DNA of 64,000 bases. Source: Aphanomyces cochlioides (lineage: Eukaryota > Oomycota > Saprolegniomycetes > Saprolegniales > Verrucalvaceae). This document shows, piece after piece, positions 43,962-54,193 of this stretch. The notes under the pieces were generated by a model that worked only from the letters and a program-made list of their open reading frames with translations, searched no databases and had not been told where the DNA came from. Made by a program: the position numbers and the translations under genes. The stretch spans positions 1,488,001 through 1,552,000 of the forward strand of contig JAHQRK010000009.1 of the NCBI GenBank assembly GCA_019828595.1, read 5' to 3'. The stretch's first letter is position 1. Each line of letters starts with the position of its first letter.

Positions 43962-44567
43962 TCCAAAGTTTGTAAGGAGATTATTGATTGGGTTATTTTA
44001 GAGGTTATGATTGGCCATGTTCTGCTGTCGTGCAAAACCCATTTTGGTCAGCCAAACTCTTTTCTGAAATCCAAACACTGGAAATTTGATATCCTGTTTG
44101 CCAAAAAATATTTGCCCACACTTCGAGATCCAGTGTCTCAATACAGTGTTTCAACCAAACGCACCCTAAATGCGAAAGGCGTTTGTGAGATTTTTGGCAG
44201 TCATCCATTGGTTGAATCAACCGCGGCAAATCGCCGGACCTTCGAAATATAATACAAATATCCATTTTAGAATGTTATTTTGACCTTTGGTTGATGTCTT
44301 GATCGGGATGGTACACGAAATCGACGAAGCTTCGTCGCTGCGCTGGCGAGGTCAGAGGCCTCTCCACTCGTTGTACGCTCAATGTGAGGAGCGCTGAATA
44401 ACGTGGAATTCTCTTCGAGGTGGGGTCGCTCTGGAAGGTTGTTCAGAGTCATAGAGATGACGTGAGATTTGCAGCTTTTCTCTCACAAACTTAGGTCAGT
44501 TTTCAGCCAATCAATTGATAGTAAAATAATTTTTAGCCAATCAATTTGTCCGGATGATTTCCAGGCG
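43962..44567. other. Spacer between the two transposon copies (inverted segment)
   Basis: Together with 43833-43961 this makes the 735-bp spacer. It holds the upstream region of the split Myb/SANT-like gene, AT-rich sequence and the short shared sequence CCAAACGCACCCT at 44155-44167. No complete gene. Confidence 0.5.
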
Positions 44568-46043
44568 GGCACAACAGTACTTAGCCCCCAGTTGCTGTTT
44601 TAAACACAACAACTCAGTACAGAGTGAATAATACATCCGGATAATTATCCGGATACATAGGAATGCCAAAGTGTCATTTTGATCTCTCGCAGAAGCAGAA
44701 CCAAGAAGACGAATGTATTATGGATATTTACACATAGCTATGACTAATCCCTTGGAATACATGATACCTGTTGCATTTGCTGGAAAGTACCAATTGCGCC
44801 ACATGAACATGTCGAGGTAAGATTGCAACTGCTCACCTCTCAATCCTCGCATTGCTTTGAGGTATTGTTTGATGCGCACTTCCCACACCCCTTCGATTCG
44901 CTGGGTGTGGGCACCATAGTCTGGATTGACAAAGTTGTTCGAATGGTTGACCCACATGTGGGTATACCTCATGTGCCGAAACGATGGCGTGTTGGCAAGA
45001 GTATGGCGCTCGTTGGCCGATACGTACGACGCAAATTTGTCGGACACAATAGTCGTTCCTAATAGTTTATCAGATAATTATAAACGGTCAAAATAGTTAC
45101 CTTCGGCAATGTGTTTCTCGATGATGGGCATGAGAGTCCGCTTTGTTCTGTCGTTGTAAACCAGCACGCCAAACCACTTGTTGGTCGTTCTGTCAACACC
45201 ACCAAAGAGCCAACGGTCGTCGTGCTGAGTCCCTCGCCCATATTTGGATTTTTTCTTCAGAGACGTCTCGTCAATCTCGACCACCGAACCAACTCCTCCA
45301 ATCTAATACACTGTCAAAATTAATACATATTGAAGTATCAAATCAAAGAGGTACCTTTACATTGCATGCCCTCATTTCCTTCGAGCAGATTCAACGGCAA
45401 AACTTAAACCACGAGGTCGCCGTTTTCGACGACAAAGCAAGATCTTCTATCGCCTGTCGTGATGGCTTCATAGTAGCCCAGTAGAATAGAAGTCGGATAA
45501 TCGATGACATGGGCAGATTTGAGCCAAGAAAAGGAGTATTTTGCCTCACACTCCGCTCTGAATCACAGCCGTTCCGACGACAACGCCAGCGCAACAGGTC
45601 AGCGGACAACTTCATGTCACCCAAGCAGACACAACATATCATTCTATTACGTATTAAGCCAACCTATACGTTGCATTAGAATAGACGAAATACAGTAGAT
45701 ATCATACCTTCATACACCATTCAATGGTTGTGCGTTCAGTACTTGTGGCATTCATCACCGCCTTGAACGTGTAATCGGATAGATCTGCCAACTCATACAT
45801 GACGCTGCTGGTTGAAAACTTGGAAGATAGAAGTGAAATGCCAAATGACTCCGATACTGGCCCACTTTCACGGGGAATGAAGTAAACTGGTATACAAATT
45901 TCAATATTAAAATTTTGTGGTTGTGTGTGTTTTTGGCAGAAATGGGTGGTCAAACTCCACTTTGGAGTATCCGGATGTATTATTCACTCTGTGCTGAGTT
46001 ATTGTGTTTAAAACAGCAACCGGGGTTAAAGTAAAGTAGTGCC
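44568..46043 (-). mobile_element. Merlin/IS1595-like DNA transposon, copy E2 (inverted)
   Basis: A 1476-bp reverse-complement copy of E1; equivalent positions sum to 88399 over nearly the whole length, so there are almost no indels. The end at 44568 reads GGCACAACAGTACTTAGCCC against GGCACAACTTTACTTTAGCC in E1, the main visible difference. The right flank AAGGGAAC (46044-46051) is the reverse complement of the E1 right flank. Confidence 0.85.
44718..45800 (-). pseudogene. IS1595/ISXO2-like (Merlin) transposase with internal TGA, copy in E2
   Basis: Mirror image of the transposase of E1, with the same four exons and three introns and, as far as read, the same protein. The in-frame TGA is at 45393-45391. 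Two copies with the same lesion imply that one arose from the other after the mutation, or that conversion has made them alike. Confidence 0.72.
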
Positions 46044-46109
46044 AAGGGAACGGATGCTGGAGGACTGAAAAACGAAGGCTGGACAAGGGAAGAATCCGAT
46101 CATCGATGA
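46044..46109 (+). pseudogene. Second-exon fragment of the Myb/SANT-like gene, beyond E2
   Basis: Immediately right of E2, starting in the AAGGGAAC duplication, the frame reads KGTDAGGLKNEGWTR, which continues the Myb/SANT-like pattern (basic loop, then Glu-x-Trp) begun at 43961. It ends at a TGA at 46107-46109, or a further splice donor was missed. The link to 43833-43961 is by pattern and phase. Confidence 0.5.
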
Positions 46110-47268
46110 TCAGCATCGTCTCCAATGATGTGGTATTGAATCTCGACCATCGTCTTTTGTGTGTCTGCCATGACTTCGTCTCTTCAGACAACCAGAAAGA
46201 GCAAAAGCAAAAGTGCAACATGAAAGTACCTCAGGAGGTACTTTAAAAAATGTGAAAGTGAAAGCATATCTTTATTCAAATTTTAATTGTTTGAAAGCAA
46301 AAGCAAAAGCAGAATTTTCTATATTGATACCCCTAGTGTTTCACTGATTCCAGTGAAATTTGAACCCAAACTCTGTAAAAAAGTGCATCCAAACGCACCC
46401 TTAAATTTGTGTGTCCGGATACAGTGTATTTTTTTCTTTACCAGTCCAATTTGTGATGAAAAAATCCAATGATTTCCACCAAAAATCACATATTTAAATG
46501 ATTTTCATTGGATAAAAATATGACTTTCTAGATTTCTATTGGCTACATTATCTGGTAGCGAGAGCCAATATCAATGGTGTCGCTTCTTGTCAAGGCCATG
46601 CTCCTGAAAAGAGCGCGGCGCCAGCGTCAACGGTACTCCTTCATGATGCTCAGGCTACGTGAAATGTTGCGTGAAAGAAACTTCATATAGTCATGTGCCC
46701 TTCTCAAAAATCAGCAGGATTCTGCTTGGTACCCAATGGTACCCAATGTATGCGTCGCAGGACGAGCCCTCCTTCCTCACTACTGTTTCTCCTCCACTTT
46801 TCCCAGACATTCCTCCCTAGTGGAAGGACGAACTTTGTTCTAGTAGAACGTCTACAGAAATCGCCGGAGGAAATTTTGAGTAGAACGCACAATAAAAGTC
46901 AACATATCCAAGTCACTATGGCTTTTACTCTGTCAACCCAACGATGCGATCGGAGCGTACTAGGAGCACAACAACAAACCTTCGAAGGGATGACATAACC
47001 TGACAGGCGTAATTCTTCAGTAGCAAGCATATAGCTGCTAATTCCTGCTCTCCCTGGCAGCGCATGGCATGAAATCTTCAGTTTTGTTTGGGTTTCATGC
47101 ATCACAAGCTATCTAGTTTGCGCGTGGTCGTTGCGGACCCATGGGTTTGATACATGTTTTATTCAATAAAACTCCATGTGTTTTAAACTTTTGTATTTAT
47201 TTCTATGGATAATTTTGAATGAAACAGATGTTTTTTTCAACGTGGAAGATATGAACATGGACAACTGA
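46110..47268. other. Intergenic region, no supported gene
   Basis: Short frames only. It contains tandem GCAAAA-like repeats near 46297-46312, a doubled GGTACCCAAT near 46728-46749, and the sequence CCAAACGCACCCT at 46389-46401 that also occurs in the transposon spacer. Confidence 0.4.
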
Positions 47269-48018
47269 TGGCCACCAAAGACCGCCAAGTCCAAGAAGCT
47301 GCTCAAAGCCGACGCCAACGAGTCCTCCCGCCGCGCGCCTGATGCAAAGCTTGACGCATACTTCTCAGCAGCCTTGGGCGAGCGATGGTTGACTCTGAAA
47401 CCAGCTCTTCTCCAGCCAACGACGCCCATGACACTAGGTCCAGAGATGGGCTACACCAAGGAATATTATTGGATCCCGCGTCTGTGCACTCTGCATCGCT
47501 CCTTCCGATCGAAAAGTATGACTGCGTGCTGGACATGTGTGCAGCTCCTGGCGGCAAGTCGCTCGTCCTCGCAAGGCGTCTTGGTGGGATGGGAAAGCTG
47601 GTCTGCAACGAACGATCTTCAGCGTGGCGTCTACGACAAGATTCTCCTGGATGCTCCATGCTCATCCGAATGTCATGTCCTCTACTCTCTGGAAGCGTTG
47701 GCTGAGTGGAGTCCGAGCAAGACAAAGCGAATGGACGCACAACAGCACGCGATGCTATGTGCAGCACTCGATGCAGTACGAGTTAGTGGTCTCATTCTCT
47801 ACAGCACATGCTCGATCTCAAGCGCAGAGAACCAAGACTGCATTGAGAAATTGATCAAGAAGCGACCAGGACAGATTGAAGTCGTCGACTTGCAGGGCAC
47901 GGTCGAAGGCGGCGAGCCATGTACTTATGGCCACCAATTCTGGCCGGACGTGACAGGAACAGGGCCGATCTACTGCTGCCTGCTCAAGAAGATTAGCGAT
48001 GAGAAGAGCAAACCATAA
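47269..48018 (+). pseudogene. Decayed NSUN4-like RNA m5C methyltransferase
   Basis: Pieces of a NOL1/NOP2/Sun family methyltransferase are visible in two frames. Frame 1 begins after a TGA at 47266 with KLDAYFSAALGERW and LKPALLQPT, then EYY. The reading then has to move to another frame for LDPASVHSASLLP and the SAM-binding motif LDMCAAPGGKS, then returns to frame 1 for VYDKILLDAPCSSE and LILYSTCSIS. Both catalytic Cys motifs (APCSSE and STCS) are present. The first shift looks like loss of one T in TATTATTG (about 47466-47475); the second coincides with a deletion of roughly 30 codons between the NERSS and VYDKILLDAP motifs. There is no start in frame. The family methylates 12S/16S mitochondrial or cytosolic rRNA. 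A 54-nt intron could replace the first shift but would drop conserved sequence. Confidence 0.62.
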
Positions 48019-48302
48019 TAAATTTATGGGGGAATTCTGATGAATTCGTCGCTCAAACTCGCTCTCTCTTAGCCAAAAGACTGCTTCAAGCAAAGGACAC
48101 CTTCCGAAGTCATCTACTCTTGATATTTCTTGAATTCTGGCCATGAAGTGAGGGATTCCAGCGACTTCCACGTCCGTGGCGCGGTCGCCGCCGCGCGTGT
48201 TGAAGATCTCGCAGAGAAATGCAGATTATCCGGATGATTGCAAGATGTATCCGGACGGTCATGACGTAAGCTTATTATAAAAATCCTCGAGCGAGAATCA
48301 AG
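48019..48302. promoter_or_regulatory. Upstream region of FAF2 with two ATCCGGA motifs
   Basis: TTATCCGGATGA at about 48227-48238 and TATCCGGA at 48248-48255 lie 48-76 bp before the ATG at 48303. This is the same motif as at 34751-34790 and 54101-54166. Promoter role is inference. Confidence 0.4.
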
Positions 48303-49739
48303 ATGGAGAGAGATGGGGCAGAATTGCGGCGCCGTGGTGGAGCGCGCGAAGACCAGGAGCCCCCAAATACGCAAGAGGAGCGTCGGGAAGATACGCCTCC
48401 TGCTGAAGAACTCCGTCCTACGTCGTCGTGGTCGCTGTGGACGTGGATCTTTGGCGACGAACCTGATACACCTGAGGTACGTTGTGTGCATTACACGGCC
48501 GGTTTGGGTTGACTGGAAGCACTCAGGCGATGGCGTCAGAACTACACAGCAATATGAAACGAGAGTATGGAGATATTTGTCCCGATTTTGTCCCGCTCTC
48601 GTTCCGCGATGCCACAACATTGGCAAAGAACGAAGGCAAATTTCTTGTCATTTATCTCCACTCGGAAGTGCATCAAGACACGCCAGCATTTTGCAGGTAT
48701 TTCGACATACACGGAACGTCCATGGAACTTGGTGTTATGTCGCTAGAGAGACACTCTGCACGGACGAATTCCATGCCTTTGCATTGTCCCATGACAATGT
48801 CATCTTTTGGGCAGGATCTGTCCTCCAGCCGGAAGGATACAGCGTTTCGTTATCGCTAGGGGCTGCATCGTTCCCATTCCTCGCGCTAGTTATATCTACA
48901 CCTCGTGGACTTAACATCGTCGAGAAGATTCAAGGTATGGTGGTCTGCTGCACAGTGTCAGTCTTGACGTCTTTAGGCAATGTGGCCAAAGATCAATTGG
49001 TCGCTCAATTGAACTCCGCATTGCTGCGCAACGAACATCATCTTGTAGCTGTGCGTGCTCAAGAGCAGTTCAGGACAGAATCACAGCTTTTGCGCGAACA
49101 ACAAGATCGTGAATACTACGAATCGCTCGAAGCAGACCGGCGCAAGGTTCAGAGTTCATTCGCTGGCAGTCCTTTCTCATTGAGTTTCTGCGTCAGGCTG
49201 AAGAAGAAGCGGCTCGGCAAGAACGCGAAGAAGCTGAAGCACGAGCTCGACAAGAACGGGAAGAGGAAGAAGCTCGTCTCTTGTCCTTGAAGCTCCAGGA
49301 AGAAGCTGAAGCTGCTCGAAAAGCTCAAGAAGAGCGAGAAGCGGCAGTCACAGCCAAGCGACAGCGGCTTGAGAACGGTCCAAAGGCCAAAGGCCGCGAC
49401 ACAGCTTTTATCCGCTTCCAGCTACACAACGGCACCAAGCTCGAGCGACTCTTTTGGGCACACGACACCTTTCAAGTAGCGTTCATCTCGTCAACTTCCC
49501 TGAGCTGTGTGTAGACCGTCCGGGACTTTATCGACGTCGAGTTTTTCGAGCGCGAGATTGCCATCATCAACTACGAACTGGCGACAAACTTTCCACGCAA
49601 ATGCTGGGGTCCGACCGACGTTGCCATCTCTCTAGCTGATGCCGTACGTTGCATGCCCTTGCTCTCCGTCATTGACGTGGCTTGGCCGTAGGGATTGACA
49701 CCGCAAGCCCTGCTGTATGTCCAAGATTTGGATTCCTAG
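48303..49739 (+). CDS. FAF2/UBXD8-like UAS-UBX protein
   Basis: Seven exons: 48303-48476, 48527-48696, 48747-48934, 48977-49146, 49197-49475, 49515-49643, 49692-49739, total 1158 nt (385 aa). In order: an Arg/Glu-rich start, a UAS (thioredoxin-like) domain at about 60-200 (FLVIYLHS, DTPAFCRETLC, VIFWAGSVLQPEGYSVS, FPFLALV), a long Glu/Arg coiled coil (about 220-305), and a C-terminal UBX domain (IRFQLHNGTKLERLFWAHDTFQ, ending QDLDS). UBX proteins recruit the AAA ATPase p97/Cdc48; FAF2 works in ER-associated degradation and lipid droplet turnover. Unlike human FAF2 no UBA domain or hairpin membrane anchor is clear at the N-terminus. The 3' end is only 8 bp from that of SUA5 on the other strand. 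Confidence 0.9.
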
Positions 49740-49747
49740 TTTAAAGT

Positions 49748-51081
49748 CTACGCCAAGCTGGCTCGCTTTCCAGAAGCGGCGCGATATAATCTACGCCGAT
49801 GGCAACTCTTGTCAAGTTTTCGACTCCACGAGACGACGTACCTGTCATGCAATGCCGCGGCATGTTCATGCGCGACGTCTGACACATCTGGAATCAAAAT
49901 GCGCTACGAAAACAACGACGTTAGACGCGGCAGGAGGATGCAAGACACAAACCTTGGCATTTGGCACAAGCTCTGCCCATCGCAGTGCATCAAACACGTT
50001 GTGTGCTGCCGCTGGAATGTCGCCACTATGAAAGCACGATGAGCGCCTGAGGTCATGGGATGACGTACGTTGGAGAGAGATCGAGGTAGCCCGCGACGCT
50101 GTCTTTCAGCGCAGACACGCGTCCGTGGAAGTCGACAATGACCCAGCCTTTCATGTCGTCGGTGGGAGCAACGTTGCGACTCACAGCGCCTTGGAGCATG
50201 AAGGTTTCGACGTCAGGAGCGTAGTGCGTGAGCAGTTGGCCCGGAGCGACTTGACCGACGGCGGCGGCTTCGTCCGATTCCTTGACGACTTTTTGAGCGT
50301 ACACAATGTCGATGCCAAGTTGGTGCTTGACATTGAGGACTTGGTGCAGCGCCGCCTCGGACACGCCGCCGCGACGGAAGATGAGCAATTGGTTCAAGCT
50401 AGGCTCGAGCTTGGCGACGGTGGATTCGATTCCAACTTCGCAGGACGAGTGGTCTGCGTCGTCAATGACATGGAGACCTTTATGATAGTGACCCAAGTCG
50501 TTGAGGACATGCTGCGCGCTCGTAGGACTGACGTGGCCGAATCGATTCGCGCTCGGCGCTGCAACTGGAACTTTCGCTTCTCGGAGCATGGCTTGTGCAA
50601 TGGGATGGTTGGGAATGCGAATGCCGACGAATCCAGTGTTGGCCGACACTTCGCGGGGCAATGCTTCCACCGCGGTCGCAATGAGCGTCAACGGACCAGG
50701 CCAGAAAGCTCCTGCAAGTGTCTGAAAGATCTGTGTGCCCTTGTCGTCAAGCTGGACTAACGAGAGCGCGTCCTGGACTGTGGGAACATGCACGATGAGC
50801 GGATCTGTCAGTGGTCGGCCTTTCGCTTCAAAGATGGAGAGCACGGCTGGCGCGTCGAGTGCGTTCGCGCCCAAGCCGTAGACGGTCTCTGTTGGGAAGG
50901 CGACGAGTCTGCCACTGCGGAGCTCTTCGCCTGCTCGCTTGAGGCCTTCTACAGTTGGAGAAAGTAGCATGCGGCGCCACAAGGTTGCGATGGTTGCGGC
51001 GGAAATGGAAAATGATGTTCCATTTGATTGGCAGAGGAAGTGTGGAAGACATCCAATCGCGTCAACAAGATGCAAGAACAT
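49748..51081 (-). CDS. SUA5: Threonylcarbamoyl-AMP synthase SUA5/YrdC
   Basis: Exons 51081-50069, 50025-49953, 49903-49842 and 49790-49748 total 1191 nt (396 aa). The YrdC domain has GRLVAFPTETVYGLG, KGRPLTDPLIVHV, PGPLTL and VAAPSANRFGH; the Sua5-specific C-terminal domain follows (GQLLTHYAPD, FDALRWAELV, DRLYRAASGKR). The last three small exons are supported because they restore the conserved ending. The enzyme makes L-threonylcarbamoyl-AMP from Thr, bicarbonate and ATP, the first step of the t6A37 tRNA modification. From ATG 51081 the extra 37 residues look like a mitochondrial targeting peptide; an internal ATG at 50970 would give the cytosolic form. Use of both starts would fit dual localisation, known for this family. 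Confidence 0.92.
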
Positions 51082-52174
51082 TTGCCCGATGAAGCAAGAA
51101 TTCCATTGAAGAGCGCGTTGCGTGAGTGAAGTCTAGCTCGAGGATGAACGCATGAGCCACTGGAGCGAGCGGGTTCGACGTTCCTTGCATCAGACTTGAC
51201 GCTGGAACCCGTTGGACTGTGAGGTGAATCCCACCGCAGTTGAGTCTCGCGCCTTCTGTCGGAATGGCCAGCGTATTCCAAGAGCTCGTCGACGACAGAA
51301 TCGGAGCAGCTTAGCTTCGTGTTGAATACACGAGGGAGTTCCATGGGGACTACAGTGACAAGCGAAGGGTTGTCAATGCGTCGTGCGTCGAGTTGTGGCG
51401 GCTCTACACGGCATGCAAGGCTTTGTTCGTCGGTTGTTGAGGACAGACGGAAGGGAAAAAGAGCTAAGAAGTGTACGTAGGGAGAAAGCTTGGCTATGCA
51501 GCCTCGTTATATCACGCCGACAAAGCCCAGTGGGTCCGTCGTGGAGACTTGCCGGGGCAATACGACCTTGTGAATCCAGTCTTGTCATGAACATTGTGAC
51601 AGCTTTACTTCCTATGCTCTTGAGACTTGTCTTGCGTCGAGTGGTTGAGGAACCATGTCGAGCTTGGAAGGGATCGTTTGTCGCTTGACAACGTGCAACG
51701 CGTCGTGTAGATCTCGCAGACGCTGACCGTCCAAGCAGCCCGAGTATTGATCCCTTCGCAAGCGTTGAACTATCGCCTTGGAGTGATATCAACACTGTAC
51801 GACTTGGCAGGCTTCAGTCGACGACCGCCAACATCTCGATGGAACTTCCGAGCAATCTTGCGATGGGAATCAGGCAGGAGAAGACGAACGTGATCCTCAA
51901 CAAGACGCAATGCTCGGGGGAAGAGCAAGGACACGCCCAACGAGAGAGACATGCGGTTGGATCGGGTTGTGATGATATGTGCCTGCAGAAAGATGCAAAG
52001 CTGTGCCGATTGTGAGTAGATTACGTCCCCCGTTGGACTGTCGGTAGAGCGCAAGCACCACGACAGGGCACAGAGTCCATCAAGGGGACGAGAGGGGGAA
52101 GAGGGGGAAGAGGGGGGAGAGAGGGGGGCGCTGTACAAGGCAATCAGTTGACATTTTTGACGTAGCTATCGACT
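51082..52174. other. Intergenic region with a purine-rich tract
   Basis: No supported gene; a frame at 51770-52138 (minus) has no recognisable family. The plus strand at about 52084-52128 is a run of GA-rich units of the kind AGAGGGGGAA. The promoter of SUA5 lies at the left end. Confidence 0.45.
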
Positions 52175-52789
52175 CTATCGAGGGAGGGGCGGCAGGTCGG
52201 CGCTAATCTTGGCTCTCTTCGCGACGGGGCCGACATCGTCTGGTTTGAGACTCACATGCATGAGGCAGTTGGGTTTCCTCGCGGCTGGTTTGGCGTCGGG
52301 GGGCACCTGCATGAGCGCAACGTCGACTGTAAGGATCGCTGGCTCGACCCAAGTTTGCAGTCCCTCTGGAACATGCGTACGGATCTCCGTGGCGAGGAAA
52401 TGCCTGGGAGAGTGGAGGAGCCTCATTCGACAGAGCGGGCACGTCGTGTTGCGGCGCAGCCACGGTCGAATGCAAGCGGTGTGGAAGATATGGCCGCATG
52501 CACTCAATCGCGCGGCGTCTCCTGTGATGGGCTCCATGCAAACGACACAGTCCGCGTCCTTCGGGGGATGGATCTCAACGAGTAAGTTGGGAGGAAGCTT
52601 GCGCGGCTGGCGCAGTCGGGGCGCTAAGCTCTGCTCAATGAACTGCGCCCACGTCGGGTGTTGAAACTGGGCGATGAGTTGGGGGAACGTCGCTTTGGGC
52701 GACAAGGGGCAGCGCACACGGAGACGCAATTGGATCGACTTGGGTCGTCCGTTCATGGCATCCACAAACGAAGAATGATGCACAGCCAT
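52175..52789 (-). CDS. RING-H2 finger protein (probable E3 ubiquitin ligase)
   Basis: ATG 52789 gives 204 residues, no intron. A RING-H2 finger at about 80-122 reads CVVC, CGHIFHTACIRPWL, and CPLC, with all eight ligands and the C-H-H order of RING-H2 (C3H2C3). Such proteins recruit E2 enzymes and transfer ubiquitin. N-terminal part has no other domain; the C-terminus is Pro/Lys-rich. No membrane segment. The RING assignment is secure; the substrate is unknown. Confidence 0.88.
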   Translation of the reverse strand: MAVHHSSFVDAMNGRPKSIQLRLRVRCPLSPKATFPQLIAQFQHPTWAQFIEQSLAPRLRQPRKLPPNLLVEIHPPKDADCVVCMEPITGDAARLSACGHIFHTACIRPWLRRNTTCPLCRMRLLHSPRHFLATEIRTHVPEGLQTWVEPAILTVDVALMQVPPDAKPAARKPNCLMHVSLKPDDVGPVAKRAKISADLPPLPR

Positions 52790-54193
52790 GGCGTTCGTCT
52801 AGGGAGAGAGCTCTCCGTCGCGAGATGCTCCATCGGACAAACGTGTATCCACGTTGTTGTCTTTTTCGTTCAAATTTACAGTTTTGATCAAAATCGACGA
52901 AATTTGTGTGATCAATCGGGCAATAGTGAATTCAAGTATAATCGGAAGGTACATGAATTAGTGTGTTGTGTGTGTTTAAACAAACTCTGGACGCTGATTG
53001 GCTGGTTCGACTTGGTGATTGATTCAAAGTTTGATCGATTTCAGCCAAGTTCGGAAATTTTGAGTCAATCAGACAATATCAATCTAGTCCGACTTAGCTT
53101 CGTGCCCATTCCTCGAGACGTCGTGCGGCGCTGTGCACACAATTGTAACACGCCCCGCGGCGAACGCAATCTGTGACCACGGCGGCGGCATTTCGAAAAT
53201 GCCACATGGTGCGCCAAGTTGCGGGTTGTGACTCCAAATGGACGTTCGCCTTGTCGATATCAGCAGTGCGTGTTCGCTACAAGATCGCCAACGCCTTGGC
53301 CATGAAGAGAGAGAGAGAGCTTGCCATGGCACTGGCTGTCGCTAGCTCAAGATCCAAGCCACGATAGACATTTGAAACTTGTGAAATTTTAAAACACCTT
53401 AGGAACGACTGGACACGGTTGAGAGCTAAACAAAATGCAAAGACAACAAGTTCCATGCATTCCTGAGCGAGCTGAAGCGCAGGAAGGTCGTTTGATCCCG
53501 TGTGGTTGTCTAAAAGTTGCTTGGAGGCGGTAAGATGCCAATTGCTGGTGAACTGGGCGCAGCGTACTGTAACGAGTGACTCATCCGATGCGATCCATCG
53601 AGGATCTTATGCACTCGAGAGCGCTCCACGTCAGAATTGAGATATCACAATCAGTGAACTAATCCGCTGGTGCACGTTTGAGCGCGACGAGAGGTGCATG
53701 CGCGGGAGTGTCGATGCCACACAGGTGGGAATATGCCTCCCACGCACGCACTTGCGCTGGTCGGTTTCAACTCTCCACTCGCTTTGCCCTCGTTGGCATC
53801 GATTTTCATATCACACCCTGCAAACCCACGCCAATGTGGCCGAGGAAACAAGTCGCAGTGCCACGGTTTGGTCACAACAAGGCAGAGGACCAACTTTGTC
53901 GCGTATGGAAACGGAGCATTGTGTCTTAAACGATTCGCTTCCGATCCTCCTTTCAGTATAGCGTCGCATACATGGTAAAGCGTTTAATACCGCCAACGTC
54001 ACGCCGACAGCCGAGTGAAGAGAGTCTTTCCCTGCCTACGTTTCATCTCGCGTCAGGCGCACACTCGGCTTTCCTTCGAGTTTTTGTTGGGATTTGTACA
54101 TTATCCGGACAAAATTATCCGGATAAATATCCATGGCCCGGACATTCATCCGGTTGATTATCCGGGTTCTGGTTGGACGGATAATTTAACCGG
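52790..54193. other. Long intergenic region upstream of the WW/TPR-like gene
   Basis: Several short frames on both strands without recognisable domains. A GAGAGAGAGAG microsatellite lies near 53308-53320. The right end holds the motif cluster listed separately. Confidence 0.4.
54100..54193 (+). promoter_or_regulatory. Cluster of TTATCCGG motifs before the ATG at 54194
   Basis: Within 95 bp there are TTATCCGGA (54101-54109), TTATCCGGATAA (54115-54126), CATCCGG (about 54147), TTATCCGGG (54158-54166), and the inverted or partial forms GGATAA and AACCGGATG that run into the start codon. This density is far above chance. It may be a binding site array or a duplicated initiator-like element; the function is inference. 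Confidence 0.55.

Noticed and set aside
46290..46320. CRISPR-like or tandem array (GCAAAA repeats)
   Set aside because: Simple short repeat without spacers; eukaryotic context.
46574..46690. 38-codon basic peptide frame (MVSLLVKAMLLKRARR...)
   Set aside because: Resembles the start of some transposon proteins but nothing follows it; too short to support.
51770..52138. Possible histone-like or unknown protein on the minus strand
   Set aside because: A stretch ending in LLLPDSHRK faintly recalls H2B but the rest does not align, and the N-terminus comes from a purine-rich repeat.
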